From assembly GCA_029213305.1 (NCBI GenBank), contig JARGPA010000008.1:58768-122767 (forward strand): a DNA stretch of 64,000 bases, given 5' to 3'. The number at the start of each line of letters is the position of its first letter. The first letter of the stretch is position 1. Shown here piece after piece: positions 35,566 to 45,280 of this stretch. Below the pieces are notes generated by a model. It worked only from the letters and a program-made list of their open reading frames with translations, was not told the origin of the DNA and searched no databases. The translations under genes and the position numbers were made by a program. Origin of the DNA: Phycisphaerales bacterium (GTDB taxonomy: Bacteria > Planctomycetota > Phycisphaerae > Phycisphaerales > UBA1924).

Positions 35566-38500
35566 ATGCCCAGACGCGACGATCTTTCGACGATCCTGCT
35601 CATTGGTTCTGGCCCAATTGTCATCGGACAAGGGTGCGAGTTTGATTATTCCGGTGCTCAAGCTTGTAAAGCATTACGAGCGGAAGGTTACCGAGTCGTT
35701 CTTATTAACTCGAATCCCGCGACGATCATGACAGATCCGGCCTTTGCTGATCGTACTTACATCGAACCAATCACTCCTGAAACCGTTGAAAAGATCATCC
35801 TCAAGGAAATCGAACTTGGGCAACCTATCGACGCGGTTCTCCCCACACTTGGAGGACAAACCGCGCTCAACTGTGCTTGCGAACTCTTTGATAACGGGAT
35901 CTTCCAAAAATATGACATCGAAATGATCGGCGCCTCAAGAGAAGTGATCCACAAAGCAGAAGATCGCAAGACTTTTGCAGATATCTGCGAAGATCTGAAT
36001 CTTGCAACTCCGGAATCTCAAACTGTTGAGTCATTCGAAGAAGCCGCAGAATATCTCAAAGAGATTGGGCTCCCTGCGATTATCCGTCCTGCGTTCACCT
36101 TGGGTGGATGGGGCGGCGGGATCGCATACAACCATGCAGAGTACGAAGAACTCGTCAAACGCGGACTCAGAGCATCAATGATCGGCCAGATCCAAGTCGA
36201 TAAATCGCTCATCGGATGGAAAGAGTACGAACTCGAAGTCGTTCGCGACAAGAACGACAACTGTGTCATTGTCTGTGGTATTGAAAACATTGATGCAATG
36301 GGAGTCCATACTGGAGACTCGATCACCGTTGCTCCAATTTTGACACTTACTGACAAAGAATATCAGGTCCTTCGAGATGCATCTCTTGCAATTATGCGCG
36401 GGGTTGGAGTTGAGACCGGTGGTTCAAATGTCCAGTTTGCGATCAATCCAAATCCAGAACCCGACGAGAACGGCCACAAGCCCTTTGAGATGGTTGTCAT
36501 CGAGATGAACCCGCGAGTTTCTCGCTCATCTGCCCTCGCGTCAAAGGCAACAGGGTTCCCAATCGCGAAGATCGCCGCGAAACTTGCGATTGGGTACACG
36601 CTTGATGAACTTCGTAACGACATTACGGGAAACACAAGTGCTTGCTTTGAGCCCTCAATTGATTACATCGTGACGAAGATGCCGCGTTGGACCTTTGAAA
36701 AATTCCCAGAAGCTGACGAGACTTTGACCACCCAAATGAAATCCGTCGGCGAAGCGATGTCCATCGGACGAACCTTCAAAGAATCTTTCCAAAAAGTAGT
36801 CCGCTCGATGGATGTAAAACGCTTTGGACTTGGGCTCGATAAGAACGACAAATGGTTGCAAGCGAAACAATCGAACGATGGACGAACCGCAGACGGGCAA
36901 CTCATCGAATGGCCTATCGCTGACGACACACTCACGCGGAAACTCTCTGTTCCATCGCAAGGACGGATGTACTTCATCCGGTATGCACTCAAAATGGGAT
37001 GGGGAGTAGAACGAGTTTGCCAACTAACCAAGATCGACCCGTTCTGGATTCATCAATTCAACGAGCTTGTTGAGTTTGAAGATGAACTCGAAGCGATCAA
37101 CTCACTCGATGAGATACCCCAAGAACTGATGCAACGCGCCAAGCAACTCGGATACTCCGATGCACAACTCGCAAATCTCTATCTCGGAGAAATTAGCAGC
37201 GAGTCCATCTTGAAGGTTCGCAACAAACGCAAAGAGCAAGGCGTCGAAGCGGTATTCAAATGTGTTGATACCTGTGCTGCAGAGTTTGAAGCGATTACCC
37301 CCTACTACTACTCAACCTATCAGCCTGGCATGAAACGACTCGACGAAAGCGGAACCATCATCGATGTTGCGCCCGAATGTGAGCTTCGAAATCGATTGCA
37401 CGCTGAAACCGATCCGAAGCAAAAAGTCATCATCCTCGGAGGTGGACCAAACCGCATCGGACAAGGGATCGAATTCGATTATTGTTGTGTTCATGCGGCG
37501 TACGCTGCACAAGAGCTCGGACACGACGCGGTAATGATCAACTCGAATCCTGAAACGGTATCAACAGATTACGACACGAGCGACCTGCTCTTCTTCGAAC
37601 CATTAACGCTTGAAGATGTGCTCAATGTGACTGAGAAACTTGAATCCGATCTATTCGGTACCATCGTTCAATTTGGTGGCCAAACCCCGCTCAACCTCGC
37701 TCATGGGCTCGATCTCGCAGGTGTTCCAATAATCGGGACTAAGCTCGACGCGATCGATCGTGCAGAAGATCGCGATCGGTTCGATCAGCTCTTGACCAAA
37801 CTCGATCTCAAACGCCCAGCTTCAGGGATTGCTCGTTCAATTGATGAAGCGATCACAATCGCAGAACGGATCACTTATCCTGTGCTCGTTCGTCCGAGTT
37901 ATGTTCTCGGCGGACGTGGTATGGAAATCTGCCCTGACGAAAAAGCGCTCCGTCATTACATGGCAACCGCGGTTGACGCATCAGGTTTAGATGATGCGCC
38001 GATCCTGATTGACCAGTTTCTCGAAGGCGCACTCGAGCTCGATGTCGATGTCGTTGCAGATTTCAAGGATGGGAAAGGGCAAGCTCTCGTTGCTGCCGTC
38101 ATGGAGCACATCGAACAAGCCGGCGTGCACTCGGGTGATTCAACTTGCACCATCCCTACGAATACACTTCGTCCTGTGATCCTCGAAGAGATTAAGGAAA
38201 CTGCACGCAAGCTTGCGACTGAGCTTGGAGTTTGCGGACTAATGAATGTTCAAATGGCGCTCAAGAACGATGTAGTGTACATCATCGAAGTCAATCCACG
38301 TGCGTCACGCACAGTTCCGTATGTTGGAAAATCGAAGAACACCCCTTGGGCTTCGATCGCGGCGAAAGCAATGATGGGCGTCACACTCCAAGAACAACAT
38401 GCAAGTGAAATCCCAGACGCAGGGTACTTCACTGTGAAAGCACCTGTCTTCCCATTCCAGAAATTCCCCGGGGTTGACTTTGTGCTAGGTCCAGAGATGC

Positions 38501-39006
38501 GATCCACCGGTGAAGTCATGGGTGTTGATGCATCACTCCCAAATGCGTACCTCAAAGCAATGCTCGGCGCTGGGACTTCTTTCCCAACCGAAGGCGGTGT
38601 GTTCGTTTCTGTCAAAGAAAGTAATCGCGAAGACATGATCCCCATCGTTCGATCACTGATGGCAATGGGATTCAAAGTGTTCACAACGAAGGGAACCGGA
38701 GAACTACTTACCAAACATGGTTTGCGTCCAAAGATTCTCCAGAAGATTCAAGAAGGCGCTCGTCCTAATGTCATCGATTTGATGCAGAACAACGAAATCC
38801 AACTCGTTATCAACACCCCAACACGTACTGGTTGGCAAACAGACGAGGGGAATATCCGTGCAACTGCTGTGCGACTCGGAATTCCGATGATCACAACTGC
38901 AAGAGCTGCGACACAAGCGGTTCACGCAATAGAAGCACTTAAAGCTGGGTTCTGGGATGTGACTGCGTTGCAGGATTTATCTATTGCTCAAGAAACACAT
39001 GCTTAA
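35566..39006 (+). CDS. carB: Carbamoyl-phosphate synthase large subunit
   Basis: A 1146-residue enzyme that, with CarA, makes carbamoyl phosphate from bicarbonate, ATP and ammonia for arginine and pyrimidine synthesis. The duplicated architecture is plain: an N-terminal half starting with [19 protein letters not shown] and an ATP-grasp domain, an oligomerisation region, and a second half with [19 protein letters not shown] and its own ATP-grasp ([14 protein letters not shown]). A C-terminal MGS-like regulatory domain ([11 protein letters not shown]) ends the protein. It is some 70 residues longer than the E. coli enzyme, through small insertions. carA is not in the window. The last four bases overlap the convergent DNA glycosylase gene. 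Confidence 0.98.
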   Translation: MPRRDDLSTILLIGSGPIVIGQGCEFDYSGAQACKALRAEGYRVVLINSNPATIMTDPAFADRTYIEPITPETVEKIILKEIELGQPIDAVLPTLGGQTALNCACELFDNGIFQKYDIEMIGASREVIHKAEDRKTFADICEDLNLATPESQTVESFEEAAEYLKEIGLPAIIRPAFTLGGWGGGIAYNHAEYEELVKRGLRASMIGQIQVDKSLIGWKEYELEVVRDKNDNCVIVCGIENIDAMGVHTGDSITVAPILTLTDKEYQVLRDASLAIMRGVGVETGGSNVQFAINPNPEPDENGHKPFEMVVIEMNPRVSRSSALASKATGFPIAKIAAKLAIGYTLDELRNDITGNTSACFEPSIDYIVTKMPRWTFEKFPEADETLTTQMKSVGEAMSIGRTFKESFQKVVRSMDVKRFGLGLDKNDKWLQAKQSNDGRTADGQLIEWPIADDTLTRKLSVPSQGRMYFIRYALKMGWGVERVCQLTKIDPFWIHQFNELVEFEDELEAINSLDEIPQELMQRAKQLGYSDAQLANLYLGEISSESILKVRNKRKEQGVEAVFKCVDTCAAEFEAITPYYYSTYQPGMKRLDESGTIIDVAPECELRNRLHAETDPKQKVIILGGGPNRIGQGIEFDYCCVHAAYAAQELGHDAVMINSNPETVSTDYDTSDLLFFEPLTLEDVLNVTEKLESDLFGTIVQFGGQTPLNLAHGLDLAGVPIIGTKLDAIDRAEDRDRFDQLLTKLDLKRPASGIARSIDEAITIAERITYPVLVRPSYVLGGRGMEICPDEKALRHYMATAVDASGLDDAPILIDQFLEGALELDVDVVADFKDGKGQALVAAVMEHIEQAGVHSGDSTCTIPTNTLRPVILEEIKETARKLATELGVCGLMNVQMALKNDVVYIIEVNPRASRTVPYVGKSKNTPWASIAAKAMMGVTLQEQHASEIPDAGYFTVKAPVFPFQKFPGVDFVLGPEMRSTGEVMGVDASLPNAYLKAMLGAGTSFPTEGGVFVSVKESNREDMIPIVRSLMAMGFKVFTTKGTGELLTKHGLRPKILQKIQEGARPNVIDLMQNNEIQLVINTPTRTGWQTDEGNIRATAVRLGIPMITTARAATQAVHAIEALKAGFWDVTALQDLSIAQETHA

Positions 39007-39968
39007 AGATTCGCAGCTGTGAATGCTTTGCTCACCAAATCCCGTTCCCACAAATGCGAAGGCCCTGCTTTCGATTCGTAGTGTTGCCAAATCTCGAACC
39101 AATAACTCCGGAACTTGTGTTCGCCGAACGGTTCGTAGTGTGCGTGGAGTGCTTTTGTAATCTGTGCATCTGTTCCGCTCATCCCGAGCGCACTCTTTCC
39201 GTGACGAATTGTTTCGGTATCAATCGCGAGTCTTGAAAAACGTCCCAAGAGCTGCATGATGTTCCCCCCCGCGTACGGTCCTATACCTGGGAGCGTGATC
39301 AAGAACTTAAACACCTCATCATCCGAGACAGATGGGTCTGTCAACCATGCTTCATCGACATGGCCTTTTACAAACAACTTTGCAAGATCGACAATCCGTT
39401 GATCGCGATATCCAACCCGGCATCTACCTCGGAGAGTTCCGACTCTTGTACGAGCAAGTTTCTTTGCGCTTGGAAATGAGAATGCGCCAGACTCTGTCTT
39501 TCGGCCGCACACTTCGCACAACCGACGATTCATGTTAACAGTTGAAGGCCAGGTCACATTACAACTCGTCACCGTCTTGATCACATCTTCAAACAAGGTC
39601 GGCGAACGGAATAACCGTCCCTTCCCGCTCTTCTTCCATCGCGGATCGACTTTGTGAAACGCTTTGATCTCTCCATGAGTGACATCAAGATTGAGCATCC
39701 GAGACGCTTGGGTCTTGGCGAATTTTTGCTCTGTGATGTCAAGCTTACGATCAAACTGAAATCGTAATCGACGATCACTGACCTGGTCGATGACACATGC
39801 AGAAGGTTTGTCCACGAACTCGAACACTCGACTGAGCTTTTGTCGGCTCACATCCCAGTAGTTGGGCATGAGAACGAAATACCCGTAACTACATACATCT
39901 CTCGCTAAATCGAAGTCTCTTGGAGGCGTGATATGGAGAACCGTTCGTTTTTTGACTGAACCGCTCAT
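39003..39968 (-). CDS. HhH-GPD superfamily DNA glycosylase (AlkA-like)
   Basis: A 321-residue protein. The helix-hairpin-helix signature [19 protein letters not shown] is followed by [11 protein letters not shown], whose Asp is in the position of the catalytic aspartate of the superfamily. The N-terminal part ([24 protein letters not shown]) is similar to the 3-methyladenine glycosylase/AlkA branch. No iron-sulfur cluster cysteines are evident at the C terminus. It should excise damaged bases in base-excision repair; which ones is unknown. ATG 39968 is favoured by GGAG 7 bases upstream; the frame is open to 40019. The stop lies inside the carB stop region. Confidence 0.82.
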   Translation of the reverse strand: MSGSVKKRTVLHITPPRDFDLARDVCSYGYFVLMPNYWDVSRQKLSRVFEFVDKPSACVIDQVSDRRLRFQFDRKLDITEQKFAKTQASRMLNLDVTHGEIKAFHKVDPRWKKSGKGRLFRSPTLFEDVIKTVTSCNVTWPSTVNMNRRLCEVCGRKTESGAFSFPSAKKLARTRVGTLRGRCRVGYRDQRIVDLAKLFVKGHVDEAWLTDPSVSDDEVFKFLITLPGIGPYAGGNIMQLLGRFSRLAIDTETIRHGKSALGMSGTDAQITKALHAHYEPFGEHKFRSYWFEIWQHYESKAGPSHLWERDLVSKAFTAANL

Positions 39969-40125
39969 GAAACACTCCGTATATCCAATATCATTGTTCG
40001 AGTTTGTTCTACAGAGCAACTTATCGTCGCTTGCCCTATACCATAGGTCAAGACTAGCTCAGTGCTCATCAATCGACAAATACTCGTATATCAAACCTTA
40101 TTGTGCATATATAAAAGGAACCCTC

Positions 40126-41634
40126 ATGCGTATCCAAACACTCTTTGTTCTTTGCATTGCATCATTTGCTTTGCAGACATCCGTGGTTTCTGCAGACGAT
40201 TCTTCGCAAGTTAGAGAGTCGGTCGTGAAAATTTTTACGACTCAGCGCGGGCCCGACTTTGAATCCCCTTGGACAAAGCTCTCACCTCAAGAAATTAGCG
40301 GCACAGGCTTTGTGATTGAAGGCAATCGCATTTTAACGAATGCACATGTTGTTGAGATGGCCTCGCAAATCTTTGTTCAACCACCAAACAGCGCGGACAA
40401 ACTCCGCGCCAATGTCGTAGGGATTGCACAAGGAATTGATCTAGCCGTCATCGAACTTCGCAAGGAATCGGATCGCAGTTCATTCCATGAAGCTCATCCA
40501 CCGTTGCAACTGAGTGAAACACTTCCCAAAATCGGTTCAACAGTCCAAGCAATCGGATTCCCAATGGGTGGAGAACAAATCTCGCTTACCGAAGGAGTTG
40601 TTTCACGGATCGAGTTTATTGGATATTCACAAGATACTGCAGGTCTACGAGTTCAGGTGGACGCTGCACTGAATCACGGAAATTCAGGCGGTCCAGTAGT
40701 CCAAGGCGATCAAGTCGTCGGAGTCGTCTTCTCAGGAGTTGAATCTGCAGACAACATCGGATATCTCATCCCTGTAGATGAAGTCGTCGCGTTTCTCAAT
40801 GACATCGAAGACGGCGAATACAACGGGCGCCAAAGACTCTTTGCTGAAGGATTCCAAACTGCAGAAAACCCTTCGCTCAGAGATTGGCTCAACCTTGATT
40901 CAACTCAAACAGGGTTGCTTTACACTGGTGACGGATCCGAAAGTGATACAATCGTATTCGAGAAATGGGATCTCATTGATTCCATCGGCGGCCACGACAT
41001 TGACAACGCGGGAATGATTACCATCGACGACAACCTTCGACTCAGTTGGGGATACATGGTTCCACGACTCGGAGAAGCAAGCGATAACAACACAATCCCT
41101 GTGACGGTTCTTCGCGATGGAAACTCTGTCGAACTAAATGTACCTGTTAACAGCACACGCGATTATCTGATTCCAGCAATTGGAGATGGGTATCCAGAGT
41201 ATTTCATCGTCGGCCCGATGGTCTTCTCTCCTGCTCGACGAGAGCATCTCATGGCTTTTTACACGCCATACCTTGCAATGCAAGGGAACCCCGCTGCACT
41301 TCGCGCTGATGATGTACAAGAAGAGAACGGCGAAGAGATCGTCATGCTCGTTTCCAACTTCCTACCTCACCCGATTACAAAGGGGTACGATGTCTCATAC
41401 AAACCCGCTCTTAAAACAGTCAACGGCGAAACGATTAACTCCCTCGAACAACTCGTCGAGATGATCCGAAACAGCGAAGAAGATTATCTCGAGTTTGCGT
41501 TTTTCGACGATGGACAAGAGACTCTCATCTTCGATCGCGAAGAGCTCATCGAAGTCACAGAAGAGATTCTCGAAGACAACTCAATTCGGAAACAGGGCTC
41601 AAAACGGTTCATGTCGATCTGGGATGACGAGTAA
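40126..41634 (+). CDS. Secreted Deg/HtrA-like serine protease with PDZ domain
   Basis: A 502-residue exported protein. The signal peptide is clear (LFVLCIASFALQTSVVSA). The trypsin-like triad is visible: His in LTNAHVV near residue 80, Asp in GIDLAVIEL near 110, Ser in HGNSGGPVV near 190. The phrase AIGFPMGGEQISLTEGVVSRIE links it to the Deg9-like branch found in plants and bacteria. A PDZ-like region follows (about 300-380) and the acidic C terminus may form a second one. It probably performs quality control or processing in the periplasm. ATG 40126 follows AAAGGA at 5 bases; the open frame upstream is not used. It ends at a strong terminator. Confidence 0.93.
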   Translation: MRIQTLFVLCIASFALQTSVVSADDSSQVRESVVKIFTTQRGPDFESPWTKLSPQEISGTGFVIEGNRILTNAHVVEMASQIFVQPPNSADKLRANVVGIAQGIDLAVIELRKESDRSSFHEAHPPLQLSETLPKIGSTVQAIGFPMGGEQISLTEGVVSRIEFIGYSQDTAGLRVQVDAALNHGNSGGPVVQGDQVVGVVFSGVESADNIGYLIPVDEVVAFLNDIEDGEYNGRQRLFAEGFQTAENPSLRDWLNLDSTQTGLLYTGDGSESDTIVFEKWDLIDSIGGHDIDNAGMITIDDNLRLSWGYMVPRLGEASDNNTIPVTVLRDGNSVELNVPVNSTRDYLIPAIGDGYPEYFIVGPMVFSPARREHLMAFYTPYLAMQGNPAALRADDVQEENGEEIVMLVSNFLPHPITKGYDVSYKPALKTVNGETINSLEQLVEMIRNSEEDYLEFAFFDDGQETLIFDREELIEVTEEILEDNSIRKQGSKRFMSIWDDE

Positions 41635-41666
41635 ACAAAGCTTTAAAAAACACAATTAACCTCATT

Positions 41667-41690
41667 AAAACGCCTTAAATGGCGTTTTTT
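41667..41690 (+). terminator. Rho-independent terminator of the Deg-like protease gene
   Basis: AAAACGCC (41667-41674) pairs with GGCGTTTT (41681-41688) around a six-base loop, and the right arm runs into six T residues (41685-41690). It lies 33 bases after the stop codon of the protease gene and separates it from the ArsR-type operon. Confidence 0.9.
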
Positions 41691-41710
41691 CATGTTTTCA
41701 TTTAAACCCA

Positions 41711-41739
41711 TTGACAATAGTTAGATATTTGGCTAAATT
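41711..41739 (+). promoter_or_regulatory. Consensus promoter of the ArsR/SdpR operon, apparently leaderless, with half-palindrome
   Basis: TTGACA (41711-41716) is an exact -35 consensus; 17 bases later stands TAAATT (41734-41739), four of six matches to the -10 consensus. Transcription from this promoter would begin at about 41746, the A of the ATG, so the message would be leaderless; no ribosome binding site is present. TTAG (41721-41724) and CTAA (41733-41736) form an inverted repeat between the two elements, well placed for a dimeric ArsR-type repressor to block its own promoter. Confidence 0.7.
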
Positions 41740-41745
41740 TCGAAC

Positions 41746-42084
41746 ATGAATAAGGTTTTCAAAGCATTATCAGATCCTACACGCCGAAAGGTGCTCGGAT
41801 TGCTTCGTGAAAGACCCATGACTGCAGGCGAACTCGCAGATCATTTCGATGTCTCTAAACCAACGATGTCTGCGCACTTCGCAGTCCTTCGTGAAGCTGG
41901 ACTCGTCGAACCCGTTAAAGAAGGACGTGTGATCACATACCACTTGATGATGTCTGTACTCGAAGAAGCGATGTTCGGGTTTGCCCAGGTCTTCGGCCTC
42001 GAAGTCAAAGCAACAGAACAACCCAACCCTGAAAGCGATCCCAAATCAGACTCTACATTGCCGCCAAAGGAGCAAACCCTATGA
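41746..42084 (+). CDS. ArsR/SdpR-type winged-helix transcriptional repressor
   Basis: A 112-residue DNA-binding protein. FKALSDPTRRKVLGLLRERPMTAGELADHF and VSKPTMSAHFAVLREAGLV form the winged helix typical of ArsR proteins; the wording MTAGELADHFDVSKPTMSAH is closest to the SdpR autorepressors. There are no metal-binding cysteines, so it is not a metal sensor of the classical kind. In Bacillus, SdpR is relieved by the membrane protein SdpI encoded downstream; here also two membrane proteins follow with ATGA overlaps. The C-terminal 25 residues are polar and probably disordered. Confidence 0.92.
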   Translation: MNKVFKALSDPTRRKVLGLLRERPMTAGELADHFDVSKPTMSAHFAVLREAGLVEPVKEGRVITYHLMMSVLEEAMFGFAQVFGLEVKATEQPNPESDPKSDSTLPPKEQTL

Positions 42085-42485
42085 ACAGCAAGCAATCGAA
42101 CAACCCGCTCTTGAGAGCAACATGGATCGCAACTTCAATGTTCATCGTCACTGGGATCATCACGCTTGCACATAACATGGGGATCATCGAGAACCACATT
42201 TTTATCAAAGCCACAGGGATCACCTTTGGTCTCATTTTAATCGTCACTTCAAACTACTTTCCAAAGCAACTCTTTCCACATCCTGCATCAAGATCCCAAC
42301 GCAAGATGGCGTGGCTATTCGTCATCGCGGGGTTGCTCTACATCATTGTCTGGATCACAGGCGATACACAAAATACACAACCCATATTCTCGCTGATGTT
42401 CGCACCAGCTTGCATCCTCTCGATGCTCATGTATCGATACGCAAAGTCAAACCCTACATCGTCATCGCCGGAGACCCAATCATGA
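42081..42485 (+). CDS. SdpI-like membrane protein, first copy
   Basis: A 134-residue protein with four predicted transmembrane helices (TSMFIVTGIITLAH; KATGITFGLILIVTSNYFP; WLFVIAGLLYIIVWI; FSLMFAPACILSMLMY). The phrase GLILIVTSNYFPKQ matches the conserved region of the SdpI family, where GNYLPK is typical. Its ATG overlaps the stop of the repressor gene (ATGA), so translation is likely coupled. By analogy with Bacillus SdpI it may be an immunity or signal-transducing protein that sequesters the repressor at the membrane; here that is inference only. Confidence 0.75.
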   Translation: MNSKQSNNPLLRATWIATSMFIVTGIITLAHNMGIIENHIFIKATGITFGLILIVTSNYFPKQLFPHPASRSQRKMAWLFVIAGLLYIIVWITGDTQNTQPIFSLMFAPACILSMLMYRYAKSNPTSSSPETQS

Positions 42486-43093
42486 TGAGCCCCAAAACTC
42501 AAACCATCACCGCAACCACCACCATTGCTCTCGCGGCATCAATCGGGATTGCATTGATCCCGACGAAGCCTGGCGCATCAATACCTGTTCTCGCGTTCCT
42601 TGCGATTATGCTTGTTGCATGGAATGGAACAAGACTACTCATGAAACGAAAATGCCCTCAAACAGATTGGTTAAACTCGAAACAACGACATGAGATCTTG
42701 TTCTCGATCATACTCGCGAGCCTGCTCATGCTTGGATCATTGATCGCAACAGTTGCAAAGCAACTCGAACTACTTGATGGCGATGTCATCAGACGAATCA
42801 TCGGGATTAATACGGGACTCATGCTCATCGTTCTGGGAAACTACCTACCCAAGAATAGAAAAGCAGGATCAAACCAATGCTGTAGTAGATCGAGTGCCTT
42901 TCCCCGTTTCATGGGATGGCTGCTATTTCTCGCAGGGATCCTCTACTCGCTCGCTTGGGTCTTTTTCGACCTCAACCAAGCGGGTATTGCCATAATGTTC
43001 GTATTCCCAGTTGCGATCGCAATCATCATTGCAACCAAACTCATTTACTCGCGATTCGCTGGACCGAAAAGCATAACCGAACAATCCGCATAA
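42482..43093 (+). CDS. SdpI-like membrane protein, second copy
   Basis: A 203-residue protein with about six hydrophobic helices. The central part, IIGINTGLMLIVLGNYLPKNRK, has the SdpI hallmark and parallels the preceding protein, so the two are probably diverged duplicates; this one has an extra N-terminal helix pair. The ATG at 42482 overlaps the previous stop (ATGA) and has GGAG about 11 bases upstream, so the longer open frame from 42311 is not used. Together with the repressor it forms a three-gene operon. Confidence 0.75.
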   Translation: MMSPKTQTITATTTIALAASIGIALIPTKPGASIPVLAFLAIMLVAWNGTRLLMKRKCPQTDWLNSKQRHEILFSIILASLLMLGSLIATVAKQLELLDGDVIRRIIGINTGLMLIVLGNYLPKNRKAGSNQCCSRSSAFPRFMGWLLFLAGILYSLAWVFFDLNQAGIAIMFVFPVAIAIIIATKLIYSRFAGPKSITEQSA

Positions 43094-43142
43094 CTTGTTG
43101 TAAACAGTCATCAACAATGATAACACTCCAGGAATCTAGCCC

Positions 43143-44873
43143 ATGAAACGCTCTATCCTCAAATTATTCACCTGCTTGCTATTCGCTTCGACTACAACCC
43201 TCTCAGTCGCGAGCCCAGAACCAATCGCCGACAACTGGCACGCGGATCTTAAAATCCCCACCAGAACACTCTCTCTGATTTTCGTAATTACGCAGGATGA
43301 GGAAGGACAACTCAGCGCACACATGGAAAGTCCTGATCAATCACCTGGACAGAAGATACCAGTCTCAGAAGTTACCGTTGTCGATAATCATCTCTCCATC
43401 GCACTCTCAAATCTCGGCGCTTCGATCGAAGCAGATTGGGACGACGAGAATCAACACTGGACAGGGACATTCTCTCAAGGAATCGATCTACCCATCATCA
43501 TCAAACGCGGACTCCCAGAAAACAAGCCAACAATCGAAGGGCTCGATGGCACATGGAAATCTACAATTAACCGCAACGGCGTAGATCTACGAATCATTTT
43601 GCATATCACCACGACTGAGCGCGGGACTTCGGCCAAAGTCGATTCACCCGACACAATGGCTATGAACATCCCCGTCTCAGATCTCGCAAGAGAAGGTGAC
43701 TCTGTTCATTATAAACTTCCGATTATCGATGGCGTGTTTACAGGTTCATTGATTGATGTTGACACTCTCTCCGGGACTTGGGTTGTCCCAGGCAATGATG
43801 ACATCACAATCACCTATGTGCGATCTGAAGAATCAGAATCCGATGCAGTACGCAATCGGCCGCAAGTTCCGAGTAAACCGTATGGGTATATCACTGAAGA
43901 AGTCGTCTATGACAACATGCACGCAGAAGGAGTCACTCTCGCAGGAACTCTGACACTACCAGAAGGTGACGGCCCATTCCCCGCGGCTATTCTCATCTCG
44001 GGTTCTGGACCTCAGGACCGTAACGAAACAGTATTCGGACATCAACCGTTTCTGGTCCTTGCTGATCACCTTACCAAACAAGGGATCGCAGTTCTTCGGT
44101 ACGATGATCGTGGTGTCGCAGAATCCACTGGAGATTTCTCCGCTGCAACTTCTGCGGACTTTGCTACCGATGCTAACGCGGCGTGCGCATACTTGTTAAC
44201 TCGAAGTGAAATCGATCACGATTCGATCGGTTTCATAGGCCACTCCGAAGGCGGGCTCATCGCACCAATCGCAATCCAAGACAACTCTACAGTTTCATTT
44301 ATGGTCATGCTCGCAGGGCCTGGAACGAGCTCACAACAGATCGTACTCTCGCAAAATAGACTCATCGCGTTATCCCAGGGAACATCGGAAGAGGTAATTT
44401 CGAAAAACGCGAAAATCAATAAAAAGATCGCGAAGGCCGTTGCAGAATCATCTTCTGTTGAAGATGCTGCTGAACAGGTACGAGCAATCCTCACTCCAGA
44501 AGCAATGAAAGCTATGGGAGTCAACGAAACACAAGTCGACATGATCGTCGCACAAAACAGCACTCCATGGACTCGATACTTCCTTGGGTATGATCCTGTG
44601 AACTTCTTACCTCAGATTGATATACCGATCCTCGCACTCAACGGCGAGCTTGATCTGCAAGTCCCATCACAGGAAAATCTTGATGGACTTCGTTCCATGC
44701 TCAAGGACCATCCCGACGCCACCATTATTGAGCTCGAAGGACTGAATCACATGTTCCAACACGCAAAAACCGGAGCAATGGGCGAATACAACGATATCGA
44801 AGAAACATTCTCCCCAGAAGCAATGAGCATCGTCGCTGATTGGATAAATACACGATTCGGAAACAACGAATAG
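43143..44873 (+). CDS. Secreted alpha/beta hydrolase with duplicated N-terminal domain
   Basis: A 576-residue protein with a signal peptide (residues 1-24). Residues about 30-120 and 130-230 are two related beta-rich repeats: both contain a phrase such as LRIILHITTTE / LSLIFVITQDE, then an xxSPDxxxxxIPVS segment, and both end with a TGTF/SGTW turn. After them comes an alpha/beta hydrolase with ISGSGPQDRNE near the oxyanion site, nucleophile Ser in GHSEGG, Asp in NGELDLQVP and His in GLNHMFQ. It is like the esterase/peptidase group of S9-related hydrolases. The preceding intergenic gap is 49 bases, so it may belong to the same transcript as the SdpI-like genes. Confidence 0.87.
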   Translation: MKRSILKLFTCLLFASTTTLSVASPEPIADNWHADLKIPTRTLSLIFVITQDEEGQLSAHMESPDQSPGQKIPVSEVTVVDNHLSIALSNLGASIEADWDDENQHWTGTFSQGIDLPIIIKRGLPENKPTIEGLDGTWKSTINRNGVDLRIILHITTTERGTSAKVDSPDTMAMNIPVSDLAREGDSVHYKLPIIDGVFTGSLIDVDTLSGTWVVPGNDDITITYVRSEESESDAVRNRPQVPSKPYGYITEEVVYDNMHAEGVTLAGTLTLPEGDGPFPAAILISGSGPQDRNETVFGHQPFLVLADHLTKQGIAVLRYDDRGVAESTGDFSAATSADFATDANAACAYLLTRSEIDHDSIGFIGHSEGGLIAPIAIQDNSTVSFMVMLAGPGTSSQQIVLSQNRLIALSQGTSEEVISKNAKINKKIAKAVAESSSVEDAAEQVRAILTPEAMKAMGVNETQVDMIVAQNSTPWTRYFLGYDPVNFLPQIDIPILALNGELDLQVPSQENLDGLRSMLKDHPDATIIELEGLNHMFQHAKTGAMGEYNDIEETFSPEAMSIVADWINTRFGNNE

Positions 44874-44881
44874 GATCTCGG

Positions 44882-45244
44882 ATGCACGACAAAATAAACC
44901 TCAATGACAAACTCTCTCTCTTCGATGCAACATGGACACCCAAGATCATCGCAGAACTCAACGGGCAACAAGTGAAACTCGCAAAGCTTAAAGGCGAACT
45001 GACATGGCACACCCACGAAGACGAGGATGAACTCTTCTATATCCTCGATGGATCACTTACAATTCAAATGCGTGGCCATGAGGTTCATCTTGGGAAAGGT
45101 GATATGTATGTCGTCCCTAAAGGTGTTGAACACAACCCGGTAACTAAGGACGGCGCATCAGTCCTGCTCTTTGAACCATGCTCAACAAAGCACACAGGAG
45201 AACTTGTCATCGATCGAACTGTGACAGATCAAGATTGGATTTAG
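44882..45244 (+). CDS. Small cupin domain protein
   Basis: A 120-residue single-domain cupin. The metal-binding motifs are visible as WHTHEDEDELFYILDG (first cupin motif, with His-x-His and Glu) and PKGVEHNPV (second motif, final His). Cupins of this size are often dioxygenases, isomerases or sensors; nothing here tells which. ATG 44882 is preferred to the start at 44840 that lies inside the hydrolase gene. It is 8 bases after the hydrolase stop and likely cotranscribed. Confidence 0.88.
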   Translation: MHDKINLNDKLSLFDATWTPKIIAELNGQQVKLAKLKGELTWHTHEDEDELFYILDGSLTIQMRGHEVHLGKGDMYVVPKGVEHNPVTKDGASVLLFEPCSTKHTGELVIDRTVTDQDWI

Positions 45245-45280
45245 TTTAAGAAGTTGAGTTGGATTGAGAAAAGTCTCTAA

